64,000 nt of DNA from Hyphomicrobiales bacterium (GTDB taxonomy: Bacteria > Pseudomonadota > Alphaproteobacteria > Rhizobiales > Beijerinckiaceae): the NCBI GenBank assembly GCA_027483945.1, contig JAIXTM010000008.1:1-64000 (forward strand), read 5' to 3'. Positions within the stretch are counted from its first letter, which is position 1. Every line of letters begins with the position of its first letter. Below the pieces are notes generated by a model. It saw only the letters and a program-made list of their open reading frames with translations, was not told the DNA's origin and did not search any database. Shown here one piece after another: positions 1 through 11,288 of the stretch. A program made the position numbers and the translations under genes.

Positions 1-824
1 ACCGGGTTGCGCTTGTGCGGCATGGCCGACGAGCCCTTCTGGCCCGGCGAGAAATATTCCTCGGCCTCGTAGACCTCGGTGCGCTGGAGATGCCGGATCT
101 CGGTCGCCAGCCGCTCGATGGACGAGGCGACGACGCCGAGCGTCGCGAAATACATGGCATGCCGGTCGCGGGGGATGACCTGCGTCGAGACGGGCTCGAC
201 GGCAAGGCCCATCTTCTGCGCCACGTAGGTTTCGACCCTGGGGTCGATGTTGGCGAACGTGCCGACCGCGCCGGAAATGGCGCAGGTCGCGATCTCCGCG
301 CGCGCCGCGACGAGCCGCGCGCGGCAGCGGTCGAATTCGGCATAGGCCTGGGCCAGTTTCAGCCCGAAGGTGACGGGCTCGGCATGGATGCCGTGCGAGC
401 GCCCGATGGTCGGGGTGAGCTTGTGCTCGAAGGCCCGGCGGCGGAGCGCGGCGAGGAGGTCGTCCACGTCCTTGATGAGGATGTCGGTCGCCCGGGCGAG
501 CTGGACGGCAAGGCACGTATCCAGCACGTCCGACGAGGTCATGCCCTGGTGCACGAAGCGCGCTTCGGGGCCCACGATCTCGGCGAGATGGGTCAGGAAC
601 GCGATGACGTCGTGCTTGGTGACGCGCTCGATCTCGTCGATCCGCGCCACGTCGAACGTGGCGGCCGAGCCCTTCTCCCAGACGATCCGCGCTGCCTCCT
701 GCGGCACCACGCCGAGATCGGCCAGCGCCTGCGTGGCATGGGCCTCGATCTCGAACCAGATGCGGAACCGCGTCTCCGGCGACCAGACGGCCACCATTTC
801 GGGGCGGGAATAGCGGGGGATCAT
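1..824 (-). CDS. purB: Adenylosuccinate lyase, C-terminus cut by the window edge
   Basis: Catalyses two steps of purine synthesis: fumarate release from SAICAR and from adenylosuccinate. The visible 274 residues start MIPRYSRPEM and carry family blocks: a TSSDVLD segment after FVHQGM, the GRSHGIHAEP motif with the catalytic-type histidine, and, at the window edge, the superfamily signature GSSAMPHKRNP. The rest lies beyond base 1. The ATG at 822-824 is the natural start. rpe lies 16 bp upstream of it on the same strand, so the two may share a transcript. Assignment is by recognised family motifs and is secure. Confidence 0.95.
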   Translation of the reverse strand, partial: MIPRYSRPEMVAVWSPETRFRIWFEIEAHATQALADLGVVPQEAARIVWEKGSAATFDVARIDEIERVTKHDVIAFLTHLAEIVGPEARFVHQGMTSSDVLDTCLAVQLARATDILIKDVDDLLAALRRRAFEHKLTPTIGRSHGIHAEPVTFGLKLAQAYAEFDRCRARLVAARAEIATCAISGAVGTFANIDPRVETYVAQKMGLAVEPVSTQVIPRDRHAMYFATLGVVASSIERLATEIRHLQRTEVYEAEEYFSPGQKGSSAMPHKRNP

Positions 825-840
825 GGCTGCGACCTCGGGT

Positions 841-1521
841 TCAGACCCATTGCCCGCGGGCCGCCTCGGCGGCCTTGCGGATGGCTTCGATGTTGGGGCG
901 GTAGGCGTCGCGGCCGCCCTTGAAGACGGCGGAGCCCGCGACGAGCGCGTTGGCGCCGGCGCGGGTGCAGAGCGGGGCCGTCTCGGGCGTCACGCCGCCG
1001 TCGATCTCCAAATGGATGTCGCGGTTGCCGATCATGGCGCGCACGCGGGCGATCTTCTCCACCACCTCGCCGATGAAGGCCTGGCCGCCAAAGCCGGGGT
1101 TCACGGTCATGAGGAGGACGAGATCGGCCAGCGGCAGGGCATATTCCAGCACGCTCTCGTGGGTGCCGGGATTGATGCAGATGCCGGCCTTCTTGCCCAT
1201 GGCGCGGATGGCCTGGAGCGAGCGGTGAACGTGCGGTCCGGCCTCGGCATGGACGGTGATGATGTCCGCGCCGGCCTTGGCGAAGGCCTCGAGATAGGGA
1301 TCGCAGGGCGCGATCATCAGGTGCACGTCGAGGATCTTCCTCGTGTGCGGGCGGATGGCGCGCACGACCTCGGGCCCGAAGGAGATGTTGGGCACGAAAT
1401 GCCCGTCCATCACGTCCACGTGGATCCAGTCGGCGCCGGCGGCATCGATGTCGCGGACCTCCTCGCCGAAGCGGGCGAAGTCGGCGGCGAGGATGGACGG
1501 GGCGATGATCAGGTCCTGCAT
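841..1521 (-). CDS. rpe: Ribulose-phosphate 3-epimerase
   Basis: Interconverts ribulose 5-phosphate and xylulose 5-phosphate in the pentose phosphate and Calvin pathways; cytosolic TIM barrel. The 226-residue product begins [16 protein letters not shown] and shows the family landmarks: DVHLMI (metal/catalytic histidine), NPGFGGQ phosphate loop, and EIDGGV with the second catalytic aspartate. I chose the ATG at 1519-1521 because a GGAGGA Shine-Dalgarno precedes it; a longer frame to 1575 adds residues without family similarity. Length is normal. It sits between purB and a transporter gene, all on the minus strand. Confidence 0.96.
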   Translation of the reverse strand: MQDLIIAPSILAADFARFGEEVRDIDAAGADWIHVDVMDGHFVPNISFGPEVVRAIRPHTRKILDVHLMIAPCDPYLEAFAKAGADIITVHAEAGPHVHRSLQAIRAMGKKAGICINPGTHESVLEYALPLADLVLLMTVNPGFGGQAFIGEVVEKIARVRAMIGNRDIHLEIDGGVTPETAPLCTRAGANALVAGSAVFKGGRDAYRPNIEAIRKAAEAARGQWV

Positions 1522-1552
1522 GGCGGTCCTCCGGCGATGCCAGCCGCCGGTA

Positions 1553-2539
1553 TCATTGCGGGGGCGGGGGCGCAACGTCGTGGCGGGCGCGGCCCACGAC
1601 GAGTTTCGCCAGCGGCTCCACGATGAGCGGGGCCATGTAGATCGGGAACTGGAGCAGCGAGAAGAACAGGAAGGCCGTGTCCGGGATGGCCGCGCCCATG
1701 GGCGCGACGAGAAGCCCCGTGTTGCGCAGGCCGACGCCGAGCGCGAGCACGAAGGCTTCGCCGCGGCCGATCCAGGCCATGACGAAGAGCGTCGCCAGGA
1801 AGCCGGCGGTGCAGACGGCGAAGGATACGGCGAGATAGAGCGCGGTGCGCCAGGGGTCGGCCATCGTCAGCGCGATGACGCCGTCCATGGCCGCGATGGC
1901 GAAGACGAAGAAACAGACGACGCCGATGCCGTCGATCTCCGGCTTGTAGCGCGCCAGACGGTCCAGACCGGCGAAGCGGCGCAGCAGCACGGCCAGAAGC
2001 GTGGCGAGGCCGAGGAGGCCGGCAAGGCGCAGGCTCAGCACGACCGGGTCGATGGGGATGGCCGTTCCGGCGATGAAGCTCGCCAGCGGCGGGGAGATGA
2101 AGGGCGTCATCACCATGCCGATGACGAGCGTAATCAGGGCGCCGCTGGCCTCGAAGCCCAGGATCGTGGCGTAGACCGGCGATGCCATGAGCGGCGGCGC
2201 TGCGGCAATGAGGCTGAGGCCGAGCAGCAGGCCGGGATCGAGGCTCTCGCGCCCGACCAGCACAAGGAGCGCCGCGATCAGGACCGGCATGGCCAGCGTC
2301 GACCAGAGGATGACGAGCGCCAGCCGGCCCGGCCGGCTGATGCCGCGGCGAATGCCGCCGAGATCGGCCCGCGCGAAGCTGAGCATGATGAAGGTGACGA
2401 TGGTCACCGGCAGGAAGGGGCGGAAAGCTTCGGCGAGCCAGGGCAGTGCCAGCCCCAGGAAGATCGACGCCGCATAGGTGCGCGTGGCGTGCCGGCCCAG
2501 GAAAGCCAGGCCCGATCGGAGGGGATGCAGTGCGAACAT
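1553..2539 (-). CDS. Bile acid:sodium symporter (BASS) family transporter
   Basis: Predicted inner-membrane protein of 328 residues with about ten hydrophobic helices, resembling the BASS/ArsB-like SBF family that moves organic anions or related solutes with sodium. The AAPPLMASP segment near residue 135 and the [11 protein letters not shown] segment near residue 280 are the kind of broken-helix motifs found in this fold. The proline-rich C-terminus (APPPPQ) is not conserved in the family as far as I know. It ends 31 bp before rpe on the same strand and is divergent from the DadA-like gene. Substrate cannot be told from sequence. Confidence 0.75.
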   Translation of the reverse strand: MFALHPLRSGLAFLGRHATRTYAASIFLGLALPWLAEAFRPFLPVTIVTFIMLSFARADLGGIRRGISRPGRLALVILWSTLAMPVLIAALLVLVGRESLDPGLLLGLSLIAAAPPLMASPVYATILGFEASGALITLVIGMVMTPFISPPLASFIAGTAIPIDPVVLSLRLAGLLGLATLLAVLLRRFAGLDRLARYKPEIDGIGVVCFFVFAIAAMDGVIALTMADPWRTALYLAVSFAVCTAGFLATLFVMAWIGRGEAFVLALGVGLRNTGLLVAPMGAAIPDTAFLFFSLLQFPIYMAPLIVEPLAKLVVGRARHDVAPPPPQ

Positions 2540-2638
2540 GCCGTCTCGCCTCGCGGAATCGCACGGGCTGACCCGGCGCGCGAACCCTCTTAAGGTCGCG
2601 CTCCGGCAAGGTCGAGCGACTCAGGGAGGATGGCTGCC

Positions 2639-3880
2639 ATGCGTTCGGACGTGGTCGTGCTCGGGGCGGGGATCGTCGGCGTCTGCGTAGCCCTCCATCT
2701 CCAGAAGCGCGGGCGTCAGGTGGTGCTGCTGGACCGCCGCGAGCCGGGCTACGAGACGTCCTTCGGCAATGCCGGTCTGATCCAGCGCGAGGGCGTCTAC
2801 CCTTATGGCTTCCCGCACGATTTCGGCGCGCTGTTCCGCTACGCGCTGAACAACACGACCGACGCGCATTACCACCTCTCGGCGCTGCCCCGCCTCGCGC
2901 CCTTCCTGTGGAAATACTGGCTGCATTCCCGCCCGCAGAAGCATGCCGCCATCGCCCGGCAGTATGCCCCGCTGATCGAGCGTTGCGTCATCGAGCACAA
3001 GACCCTCGCGCACGAGTCAGGTGCCATGGAGCTCATCCGCGAGCGCGGCTGGATCAAGCTCCTTCGGACGAAGAAAGAGATGGATATCCGCGTCGCCGAG
3101 GCCGAGGGCTGGCGCGCCGAGTTCGGCGTAAACTTCGCGGCGCTGGATGCCAAGGGCGTGGCGGAGAAGGAGCCGTTCCTCGATCATACCCTGATCGGCG
3201 GCATCCACTGGACCGATCCTGCGTCGGTCACGGATCCGCAGGCGCTGACGGCGGCCTATGTCCGGCTGTTCGAGAGCTTGGGCGGCCGTACGACCATCGG
3301 GGACGCCCGCACGCTGGAGGCATCCGGTGCTGAGTGGACGGTCGAAACGCGAGAAGGCCCGCTCACGGCCCGCGAAGCGGTCGTCGCGCTCGGGTCCTGG
3401 GCTGACGTCGTCACAGTGAAGCTCGGCTACGACATTCCGCTCGCGGTGAAACGCGGCTATCACATGCATTATGCGCCCAAGGGCGGGGCGGTTCTCAATC
3501 ACACGGTGCTGGACGCCGAACGCGGCTATCTCCTGGCGCCGATGCGGGCCGGCATCCGCCTGACGACGGGCGCCGAGTTCGCCCACCGCGACGCGCCGAA
3601 GACGCCGGTGCAGCTGGCGCGGGCGGAGCCCGTAGCGCGCACACTGTTCCCGCTCGGCGACCGCGTCGATCCAGAACCATGGATGGGCACGCGGCCCTGC
3701 ACGCCGGACATGATGCCGATCATCGGACCGGCGCCGCGCCACAAGGGCCTCTGGTTCTCCTTCGGCCATGCCCATCACGGGCTCACGCTCGGGCCGGTCA
3801 CGGGCCGCCTCGTCGCGGAGATGATGACGGGCGAGGCCCCCGTCGTGGATCCGAGGCCGTATCGGGCCGACCGGTTCTAG
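2639..3880 (+). CDS. FAD-dependent oxidoreductase, DadA/DAO family
   Basis: Probable D-amino-acid or glycine-type amine dehydrogenase. The N-terminus has an FAD-binding Rossmann motif (VLGAGIVGVCVALHL), followed by SFGNAGLIQ, a segment typical of DadA-like enzymes, and the C-terminus has a GPAPRHKGLWFSFGHAHHGLTLGP block that closes the FAD site. I chose ATG 2639 because an AGGGAGGA sequence lies about 8 bp ahead; an ATG at 2630 overlaps that Shine-Dalgarno. It is divergent from the BASS transporter with a 99-bp gap, so the two may be co-regulated for uptake and oxidation of one substrate (inference). A second DadA-like gene lies at 32901-34211. Confidence 0.85.
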   Translation: MRSDVVVLGAGIVGVCVALHLQKRGRQVVLLDRREPGYETSFGNAGLIQREGVYPYGFPHDFGALFRYALNNTTDAHYHLSALPRLAPFLWKYWLHSRPQKHAAIARQYAPLIERCVIEHKTLAHESGAMELIRERGWIKLLRTKKEMDIRVAEAEGWRAEFGVNFAALDAKGVAEKEPFLDHTLIGGIHWTDPASVTDPQALTAAYVRLFESLGGRTTIGDARTLEASGAEWTVETREGPLTAREAVVALGSWADVVTVKLGYDIPLAVKRGYHMHYAPKGGAVLNHTVLDAERGYLLAPMRAGIRLTTGAEFAHRDAPKTPVQLARAEPVARTLFPLGDRVDPEPWMGTRPCTPDMMPIIGPAPRHKGLWFSFGHAHHGLTLGPVTGRLVAEMMTGEAPVVDPRPYRADRF

Positions 3881-4042
3881 CCGGGAACCGAAGCGCGCCG
3901 CTTTCCGCTCCGGCCAGGGATGACATCGAGGGCGATCGTCATGGCAAGGGTCAGCGGGCCACGGCGCGGATGTCCTCACAACTGAGCGAGTTGCGTTTCG
4001 CCGCGTTCCCGGCGCTGCCCGGTTCCGTTACAAGCGTGGTCC

Positions 4043-4771
4043 ATGTCCACCGTGACTTATCCCGCTGCCGCGCTGGCCGGCGTCGTGAGCTTCCTCAGCC
4101 CCTGCGTGCTGCCGCTGGTGCCGCCCTACCTCTCATATCTGGCGGGGACCTCGCTCGACCGGATGCAGGGCGACCCGGATGCCGACGTGCGCCGCCGGGC
4201 GCTTCTCGCGGCGCTGCTCTTCGTCGCCGGCTTCTCCACCGTGTTCGTGGCGCTCGGCGTCGGGGCGTCGCTCGTCGGCCAGGTCCTGCGTGCCCATCTG
4301 CAGACGCTGAGCATCGTCGCCGGCATCGCCATCGTCGTCATGGGCCTGCATTTCCTCGGCCTGTTCCGGATCGGCATGCTGATGCGCGAGGCGCGCTTCG
4401 ACGTGGACCGGAAGGGCGGCGTGTGGGGCGCCTACCTGATGGGCCTCGCCTTCGCCTTTGGCTGGACGCCCTGCATCGGCCCGGTCCTGGCAGCCGTCCT
4501 GGCAGTGGCAGGCACGGAAGCGGAGGCCGGCCGGGGCGCGCTGCTCCTCGCCACCTATTCGGCGGGCCTGGGCGTGCCGTTCCTGCTCGCCGCCCTCGCC
4601 ATGGGGCCGTTCGTGCGGTTCCTGAAACGGTTCCGCCGCGGCTTTTCCTATGTGGAGAAGGCGATGGGCGTGCTGCTGGTCGCGACCGGCATCGCGTTCC
4701 TGACCGGTTCGTTCACGAACCTGTCCTTCTGGCTGCTGGAGACGTTCCCGGCGCTCGGCCTGATCGGCTGA
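4043..4771 (+). CDS. ccdA: Cytochrome c biogenesis protein CcdA
   Basis: Six-helix inner-membrane thiol-disulfide transporter that passes reducing power from cytosolic thioredoxin to the periplasm for haem attachment to apocytochrome c. The 242-residue product shows the characteristic SFLSPCVLPLVPPYLSYLAG motif in helix 1 and the matching FGWTPCIGPVL motif in helix 4; each holds one of the two redox cysteines. Length is normal for a stand-alone CcdA without the DsbD end domains. It faces the convergent livJ-like gene across a perfect hairpin at 4786-4809. No other cytochrome c genes lie nearby. Confidence 0.94.
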   Translation: MSTVTYPAAALAGVVSFLSPCVLPLVPPYLSYLAGTSLDRMQGDPDADVRRRALLAALLFVAGFSTVFVALGVGASLVGQVLRAHLQTLSIVAGIAIVVMGLHFLGLFRIGMLMREARFDVDRKGGVWGAYLMGLAFAFGWTPCIGPVLAAVLAVAGTEAEAGRGALLLATYSAGLGVPFLLAALAMGPFVRFLKRFRRGFSYVEKAMGVLLVATGIAFLTGSFTNLSFWLLETFPALGLIG

Positions 4772-4785
4772 CAGCTGGAAACAGA

Positions 4786-4809
4786 AAAGGGCGCCCGAGG
4801 GCGCCCTTT
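4786..4809. terminator. Bidirectional terminator between ccdA and livJ
   Basis: A perfect 10-bp stem, AAAGGGCGCC with GGCGCCCTTT, and a CGAG loop lie between the stops of two convergent genes. The A-rich 5' arm and T-rich 3' arm give a short U tract in either direction, as expected for a shared intrinsic terminator. Confidence 0.85.
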
Positions 4810-4834
4810 CCGTCGATTGGCTCCCGAGAGCCGA

Positions 4835-5950
4835 TCAGTTGTTCTCGGTGTAGGTGATCTTGCCGTCGGCACCCTTGGTCCAGGTGTACATCACGTAGTC
4901 CGGACGGGTGATGTCGCCCTTGGCGTCGAAGCCGATGTCGCCGATCACGGTCTTGAACGGCTTGCCGGACTTCATCGTTTCCGCGATCTTCTTCGGGTCG
5001 ACGGAGTTCGCCTGCTTGGCCGCCTCGGCGATGATCTGCACCGCGGCGTAGCTGTAGAGCGTGTAGGCCTCCGGGTCGTAGTTCTTGGCCTTGAACTTGG
5101 CGACCACGTCCTTGGCGTTCGGGTTCTTGCGCGGATCGGGCGAGAAGGTCATCAGCGTGCCTTCGGCGCCCGGGCCGGCGATGGAGACGAACTCCGAGGA
5201 GACGATGCCGTCACCCGACATGAGCGGGGCGTTGAGGCCCTGGTCGCGCATCTGGCGGATGATGAGGCCGGCTTCGGTGTGCAGCCCGCCGAAATAGACG
5301 ACGTCCACGGCCGAGGCCTTCAGCTTCGAGACGAGCGCGGAATAATCCTTCTCGCCCGGGTTGATGCCCTCGTACACGACTTCCTTGAGGCCCTTGGCGT
5401 TCATCGCCTTCTGGGTCTCGTCGGCCAGGCCCTTGCCATAGGGCGTCTTGTCGTGGACGACCGCGACCTTCTTGCCCTTGAACTTGTCGGCCAGGTAATT
5501 ACCCGCGACGCCGCCCTGCTGGTCGTCACGGCCGCAGGTGCGGAACGTGTTCCAGAGCTTGCGCTCGGTGAAGGTCGGGTTCGTGGAGGCCGGGGTGATC
5601 TGCAGGATGCCGGCTTCCGCATAGACGTCGGAAGCGGGGATCGAGACGCCCGAGTTGAAGTGTCCGACGACGAACTTCACGCCCTCGCCGGCGAACTTGT
5701 TCGCCACCGACACGCCCTGCTTCGGGTCGGACACGTCGTCGCCGATGGAGATCTGGAGCTTCTGGCCGTTGATGCCGCCGGCGGCGTTGATGTCCTCGAC
5801 AGCCTGCTCGACGCCGTTCTTGAGCTGCGCGCCGAAGGTCGCGTTAGGGCCGGTGATAGGACCGGCGACGCCGATCTTGATCTGCGCGCTGGCGGCGCCG
5901 GCATAGACCAGACCGATCATCGCGACGCTGGTCAGCAATACCTTTTTCAT
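4835..5950 (-). CDS. livJ: Branched-chain amino acid ABC transporter, substrate-binding protein
   Basis: Periplasmic type I binding protein of a high-affinity Liv/HAAT transporter. The 371-residue product starts MKKVLLTSVAMIGLVYAGAASA, a clear Sec signal peptide with cleavage after ASA, then QIKIGVAGPITGPNATFGAQ, the standard start of the mature LivJ/LivK fold with residues that contact the amino-acid backbone. I prefer ATG 5950 over a GTG one codon upstream because AGGGGA lies at good distance. It is the last gene after livH-livM-livG-livF and a small membrane protein, all on the minus strand. Specificity within branched-chain or other amino acids is not certain. Confidence 0.92.
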   Translation of the reverse strand: MKKVLLTSVAMIGLVYAGAASAQIKIGVAGPITGPNATFGAQLKNGVEQAVEDINAAGGINGQKLQISIGDDVSDPKQGVSVANKFAGEGVKFVVGHFNSGVSIPASDVYAEAGILQITPASTNPTFTERKLWNTFRTCGRDDQQGGVAGNYLADKFKGKKVAVVHDKTPYGKGLADETQKAMNAKGLKEVVYEGINPGEKDYSALVSKLKASAVDVVYFGGLHTEAGLIIRQMRDQGLNAPLMSGDGIVSSEFVSIAGPGAEGTLMTFSPDPRKNPNAKDVVAKFKAKNYDPEAYTLYSYAAVQIIAEAAKQANSVDPKKIAETMKSGKPFKTVIGDIGFDAKGDITRPDYVMYTWTKGADGKITYTENN

Positions 5951-6092
5951 CACTCATTCCCCTGTCATGTCATGGACGCTCCCGGCGTCCGTTCGGCGGA
6001 TGTCGCCCGCCTTGGCGCGGATCATTGCGCCTTTTCCGGCAGGTGTCACCCGAAAACGGGTGCATATGGATGAGACTAAAAGCGCATGTTTT

Positions 6093-6463
6093 TCAGGCTT
6101 TCGCGTCGCCCGACGGCGCGCCCCGGGGATGCACGGTCAGCGGCCCCGAGCGTTCGTAAAGCCAACCGTATTGCGAGGCCATCTGGCGGGCGCGGGTGAT
6201 GCGGAAGCCGACAAGGCCGATCGCCAGGACGACGAGCGCGTCAACGATGTAGAAGTGCAGCGAGAGGAACGTGCCTCCGAACAGCGCGAAATGGATGAAC
6301 CGCACCGCGATCGCGAGCACGAGAAGTGCCGCCACCGCATAGAGCCAGTGGTGCCAGGACTTGGCGAGGGCACGACCGGTCATCCAGGCGGTCCAGCCGC
6401 CCATCACGACGGTGACCAGAAGGAACAGCCAGACCGAGGGTTCCTCGTAGAGAATGCCCTGCA

Positions 6464-6464
<1 letters not shown>
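6093..6464 (-). CDS. Small membrane protein embedded in the liv operon (probably DUF6867 family)
   Basis: A 123-residue protein with three or four predicted helices (VWLFLLVTVVMGGWTAWM near residue 11, HHWLYAVAALLVLAIAV near 38, FYIVDALVVLAIGLVGF near 71) and a polar C-terminus. Its ATG shares one base with the livF stop (TGATG), so it is translationally coupled to the transporter and lies directly before the binding protein. I recall small proteins of this kind (DUF6867) next to liv genes in Hyphomicrobiales, but no function is known to me. An accessory or assembly role for the transporter is an inference from position only. Confidence 0.7.
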
Positions 6465-7206
<742 letters not shown>

Positions 7207-7210
<4 letters not shown>

Positions 7211-8130
7211 ACGCCCACCTCCGCCTCGACGCGGGCGACCTCGTCGTCCTCGACGCCCAGATAGGCGGCGATGACCGCCGGATCGGACTGAACCTCGGCT
7301 GGCGTGCCGTCGGCAATCTTGGTGCCGTAATCCAGCACCACGACGTGGTCGGAAATCTGCATCACCACGGACATGTCGTGCTCGATCAGCAGCAGGGACG
7401 TGCCGATCTCGTCGCGGATCGACAGGAGAAGCTCGTTGAGCTGCTGGCTCTCGCGCGGATTGAGGCCGGCGGCCGGCTCGTCGAGGCACAGGAGCACGGG
7501 ATCGGTGCACATGGCGCGCGCGATCTCCAGCCGCCGCTGGTCGCCGTAGGGCAGGTCGCCCGCGGGATCGTCCGCGCGGTCCATGAGGCCGATCCGGTCG
7601 AGCCAGAACTTGGCCTTGTCGATGGCCGCGGCCTGGGCCCGGCCGTAGGACGGCCAGCCGATGACGCCGAGGAATGTGTAGCCGGAGGCGACCATCAGCC
7701 GGTTGTGCTGGGCGACCAGCAGATTTTCCAGCACCGTCATGCCGGTGAACAGCCGGATGTTCTGGAACGTACGGGCGACTTTCGCCTTGGCGGCGATGGC
7801 ATGGTCCGGCAGCCGCTCCAGCAAGAAGACCGAGGGGCGCCGGATGTAGGCGCCGCCCGAACGGGTCGCCGCCGCGATCTCCTCGCCGGGATCGGTGCGG
7901 GCATGGACGAGCGCGATGCGCCCCTCCGTCGGCTTGTAGAAGCCGGTGATGCAGTTGAAGACGGTCGTCTTGCCGGCGCCGTTCGGGCCGATCAGCGCGG
8001 TGACGTCGCCCCGGCCGGCCTGGAACGAAAGCGCGTTCACGGCGACGAGGCCGCCGAAGCGCATCGTCACGTTCTCGACGGACAGGATCGGATCGGCCAG
8101 CCAGCGGCGGGTTTCGACGGCGGTTTCCAT
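7207..8130 (-). CDS. livG: Branched-chain amino acid ABC transporter, ATP-binding protein LivG
   Basis: Partner ATPase of LivF, 307 residues. Walker A is GPNGAGKTT, Walker B is LLCLDEPAAGL, and the switch region is LLIEHDMSVVM with the catalytic histidine. The signature helix region reads GDLPYGDQRRLEIARAM, with LPYGDQ in place of LSGGQ, a variant common in LivG. It has a typical LivG C-terminal tail that follows GTPAEVQSDPAVIAAYLG. An insertion of about 30 residues after FYKPTEGRI (HARTDPGEEIAAATRSGG region) is longer than in E. coli LivG but common in rhizobial copies. Overlaps livM upstream and livF downstream by stop/start sharing. Confidence 0.95.
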
Positions 8131-9527
8131 CAGCCGTGGCCCTCCTTCACGAGCGAACCGGAAATCGCCTTCTTCTCCTTCAGCACGACCGACGGATCGC
8201 GATGCGAGATGAGCCCGCGCGGCCGCCAGACCATCATGGCCACCATGCCGAGACCGAACAGCAGCAGCCGGAATTCGTTGGGATCGAAGGAATCGCCCAG
8301 CGCGGCCCGCATGAAGCCCAGATTGCGCAGGAGCTCCGGGCCTCCGACGAGCACCACCGCCGCGATGGCGACGCCGACCTGGCTGCCCATGCCGCCGAGG
8401 ACGACGATGGCCAGAATGATGGCCGATTCCAGGAAGTTGAAGCTCTCCGGGCTGATGAAGCCCTGGCGCACGGCGAAGAACGAGCCTGCGAAACCGCCAA
8501 ACATGGCGCCGATGGCGAAGGCGGTGAGCTTGGTCGAGGTCGTGTTGATGCCGAGCGACCGGCAGGCGATCTCGTCCTCGCGCAAGGCTTCCCAGGCGCG
8601 CCCGACGGGAAGGCGCTTCAAGCGCATCGTCACGAAATTGGTGACCAGCGCCAGGACCAGGATCAGGTAATAGAAGAACACGATCCGGTGCATGCCGCTG
8701 AATTCGAGGCCGAACGTGGCGGCAAAGCCGCCTTCGCCCGCGGTGAACGGAATGCCGAAGAAGGAGGCGCGGGGGATCGAGTAGATGCCCGCCGCGCCGC
8801 CCGTCACGTCCACCCAGTTAATGAGGACGAGGCGGATGATCTCGCCGAAGGCCAGCGTCACGATGGCGAGATAGTCGCCGCGCAGGCGCAATACGGGGAA
8901 GCCCAGCAGCATCCCCCAGAAGGCGGCGAGGATGCCGGCAAGCGGCAGGCAGATCCAGAAGGACAGGCCGAACTTCGTCGCCAGCAGCGCGTAGGAATAG
9001 GCGCCGACGGCGTAAAACGCGACATAGCCGAGGTCGAGGAGGCCGGCGAGGCCCACCACGATGTTCAGGCCCCAGCCGAGCATCACGTAGGTCAGGATCA
9101 GGATGCCGAGATCGATCCAGTAGCGGGACGGATCGAGCCCGCCATTGGCGATGACGGCAAGCAGCGGATAGGTCACCGCGATGCCAAGGAAAGCCGGCAG
9201 CGCCAGGGACGACAGGCGCGCCTTCCATGTCGGGCGGGCGCCGGCCACCGCGGGCAGGGCCTCGCCCTGGGCCTTGATGCGCCGGCTCGTGCGCCACTTC
9301 ACGCCGTAATAGGACAGCGTGAAGCGCAGGATGAAGATCAGCGCGCAGAAGATCAGCACGAGGCCGATCCGCGGCCTCAGGATCAGTTCGTTGGCCTGGC
9401 TCTGGTCGGTGCGCAGCAGGATGATGGGCACCGAGAGGCCCAGCATCACGAGGGCGCCGAGTGCGCCGTCCTTGAGGGCGGCGGCGAGATCGCTGCCGGC
9501 CGGGCCGGCTCCGGTCCGCGTGGTCAT
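8130..9527 (-). CDS. livM: Branched-chain amino acid ABC transporter permease LivM
   Basis: Inner-membrane permease, 465 residues, with an N-terminal extension of roughly 120 residues with two or three extra helices before the core LivM domain ([33 protein letters not shown]). The EAA-like loop that contacts the ATPases is seen as [20 protein letters not shown] chose ATG 9527 because GCGGGGAC precedes it; a TTG at 9542 overlapping the livH stop is the alternative and would add five residues. The extended N-terminus is usual for LivM of Alphaproteobacteria. Confidence 0.93.
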   Translation of the reverse strand: MTTRTGAGPAGSDLAAALKDGALGALVMLGLSVPIILLRTDQSQANELILRPRIGLVLIFCALIFILRFTLSYYGVKWRTSRRIKAQGEALPAVAGARPTWKARLSSLALPAFLGIAVTYPLLAVIANGGLDPSRYWIDLGILILTYVMLGWGLNIVVGLAGLLDLGYVAFYAVGAYSYALLATKFGLSFWICLPLAGILAAFWGMLLGFPVLRLRGDYLAIVTLAFGEIIRLVLINWVDVTGGAAGIYSIPRASFFGIPFTAGEGGFAATFGLEFSGMHRIVFFYYLILVLALVTNFVTMRLKRLPVGRAWEALREDEIACRSLGINTTSTKLTAFAIGAMFGGFAGSFFAVRQGFISPESFNFLESAIILAIVVLGGMGSQVGVAIAAVVLVGGPELLRNLGFMRAALGDSFDPNEFRLLLFGLGMVAMMVWRPRGLISHRDPSVVLKEKKAISGSLVKEGHG

Positions 9528-9538
9528 GATGTCCCCGC

Positions 9539-10459
<921 letters not shown>

Positions 10460-10709
10460 CCGACGCCGAACACCCTCTGTCTGTCCGCGGCTTTTTGTGC
10501 GGTCCTGCCTGAGCGTCAGCCTAGGCGGCCATGCCGCGGTGCGGAAATGAGTCGTAGCAAGGGCAACGGGAACAGACAATACGGCTGACCGACCCGCTCC
10601 GGGTTGCCTCGGGCGGCCGCGACGGCCATATGGGCGTGCGGCCCTGACGGGCGCCGGCGGAACGGACCTCTTGAGCGACCTCAGCGACAGCGCGCGGAAC
10701 CATGCCTCC

Positions 10710-11207
10710 ATGACCGGAGCATCGGACGCCTCGGCGTTCCGGGAGGCGATGAGCCGCGTCGGCGGCGCCGTCCACATCGTTTCCACGGATGGGCCGGGCG
10801 GGAAGGCGGGTTTCACCGCCACCTCCTTCACCGCCGTCTCGGACGCGCCGCCCACCGTCCTTGTATGTCTCAACAGCCAGAGTCGCGCGGGAATTGTGCT
10901 GGAACGCAATGGCGCGTTCTGCGTGAATACGCTTGCCGCCGGGCCCGACAGCGCGGCGCTGGCCGATGTCTTCGCCGGGCGGGCCGGCCTGAAAGGTCCG
11001 GACCGTTTCACGGTCGGGACCTGGACTGAGGGCGCCCTGGGACAGCCGCTCCTGGGCGGTGCGCTGGTCTCCTTCGCCTGCGAGCTGCAATCGGAGGCCG
11101 TCGTCGCGACGCATCGGGTCCTGTTCGGCATCGTGCGGGCCGTTGTCATCGCGCCGCCGGGGCCGGCGCTGATCTACCGGGGGCGCGGCTACCGCACGCT
11201 GCCGTGA
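10710..11207 (+). CDS. Flavin reductase, RutF/HpaC-like
   Basis: Predicted NAD(P)H:flavin oxidoreductase with a split-barrel flavin-binding domain, 165 residues, that would supply reduced FMN to a partner monooxygenase. The N-terminal part closely resembles RutF of the E. coli pyrimidine utilisation operon (FREAMS, then DGPGGKAGFTATSFTAVSDAPPT and LVCLN), and the middle has FCVNTLA. I chose ATG 10710 because the resemblance begins right there; an in-frame TTG at 10671 is the alternative. No other rut genes are in the window, so the partner enzyme is unknown. Upstream of the cox cluster on the same strand but probably not part of it. Confidence 0.83.
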   Translation: MTGASDASAFREAMSRVGGAVHIVSTDGPGGKAGFTATSFTAVSDAPPTVLVCLNSQSRAGIVLERNGAFCVNTLAAGPDSAALADVFAGRAGLKGPDRFTVGTWTEGALGQPLLGGALVSFACELQSEAVVATHRVLFGIVRAVVIAPPGPALIYRGRGYRTLP

Positions 11208-11288
11208 TCGGCGCCCGCCCTTTTGCCGATGGCGCGAGGGCCCGCCGTCATGCTTGCCTTAGGGACCCGAACCCGTGAGGAGGCACCG

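Noticed and set aside
15-923. Open frame of 302 codons on the plus strand at the left edge
   Set aside because: It is antisense to purB, which has clear family motifs on the minus strand.
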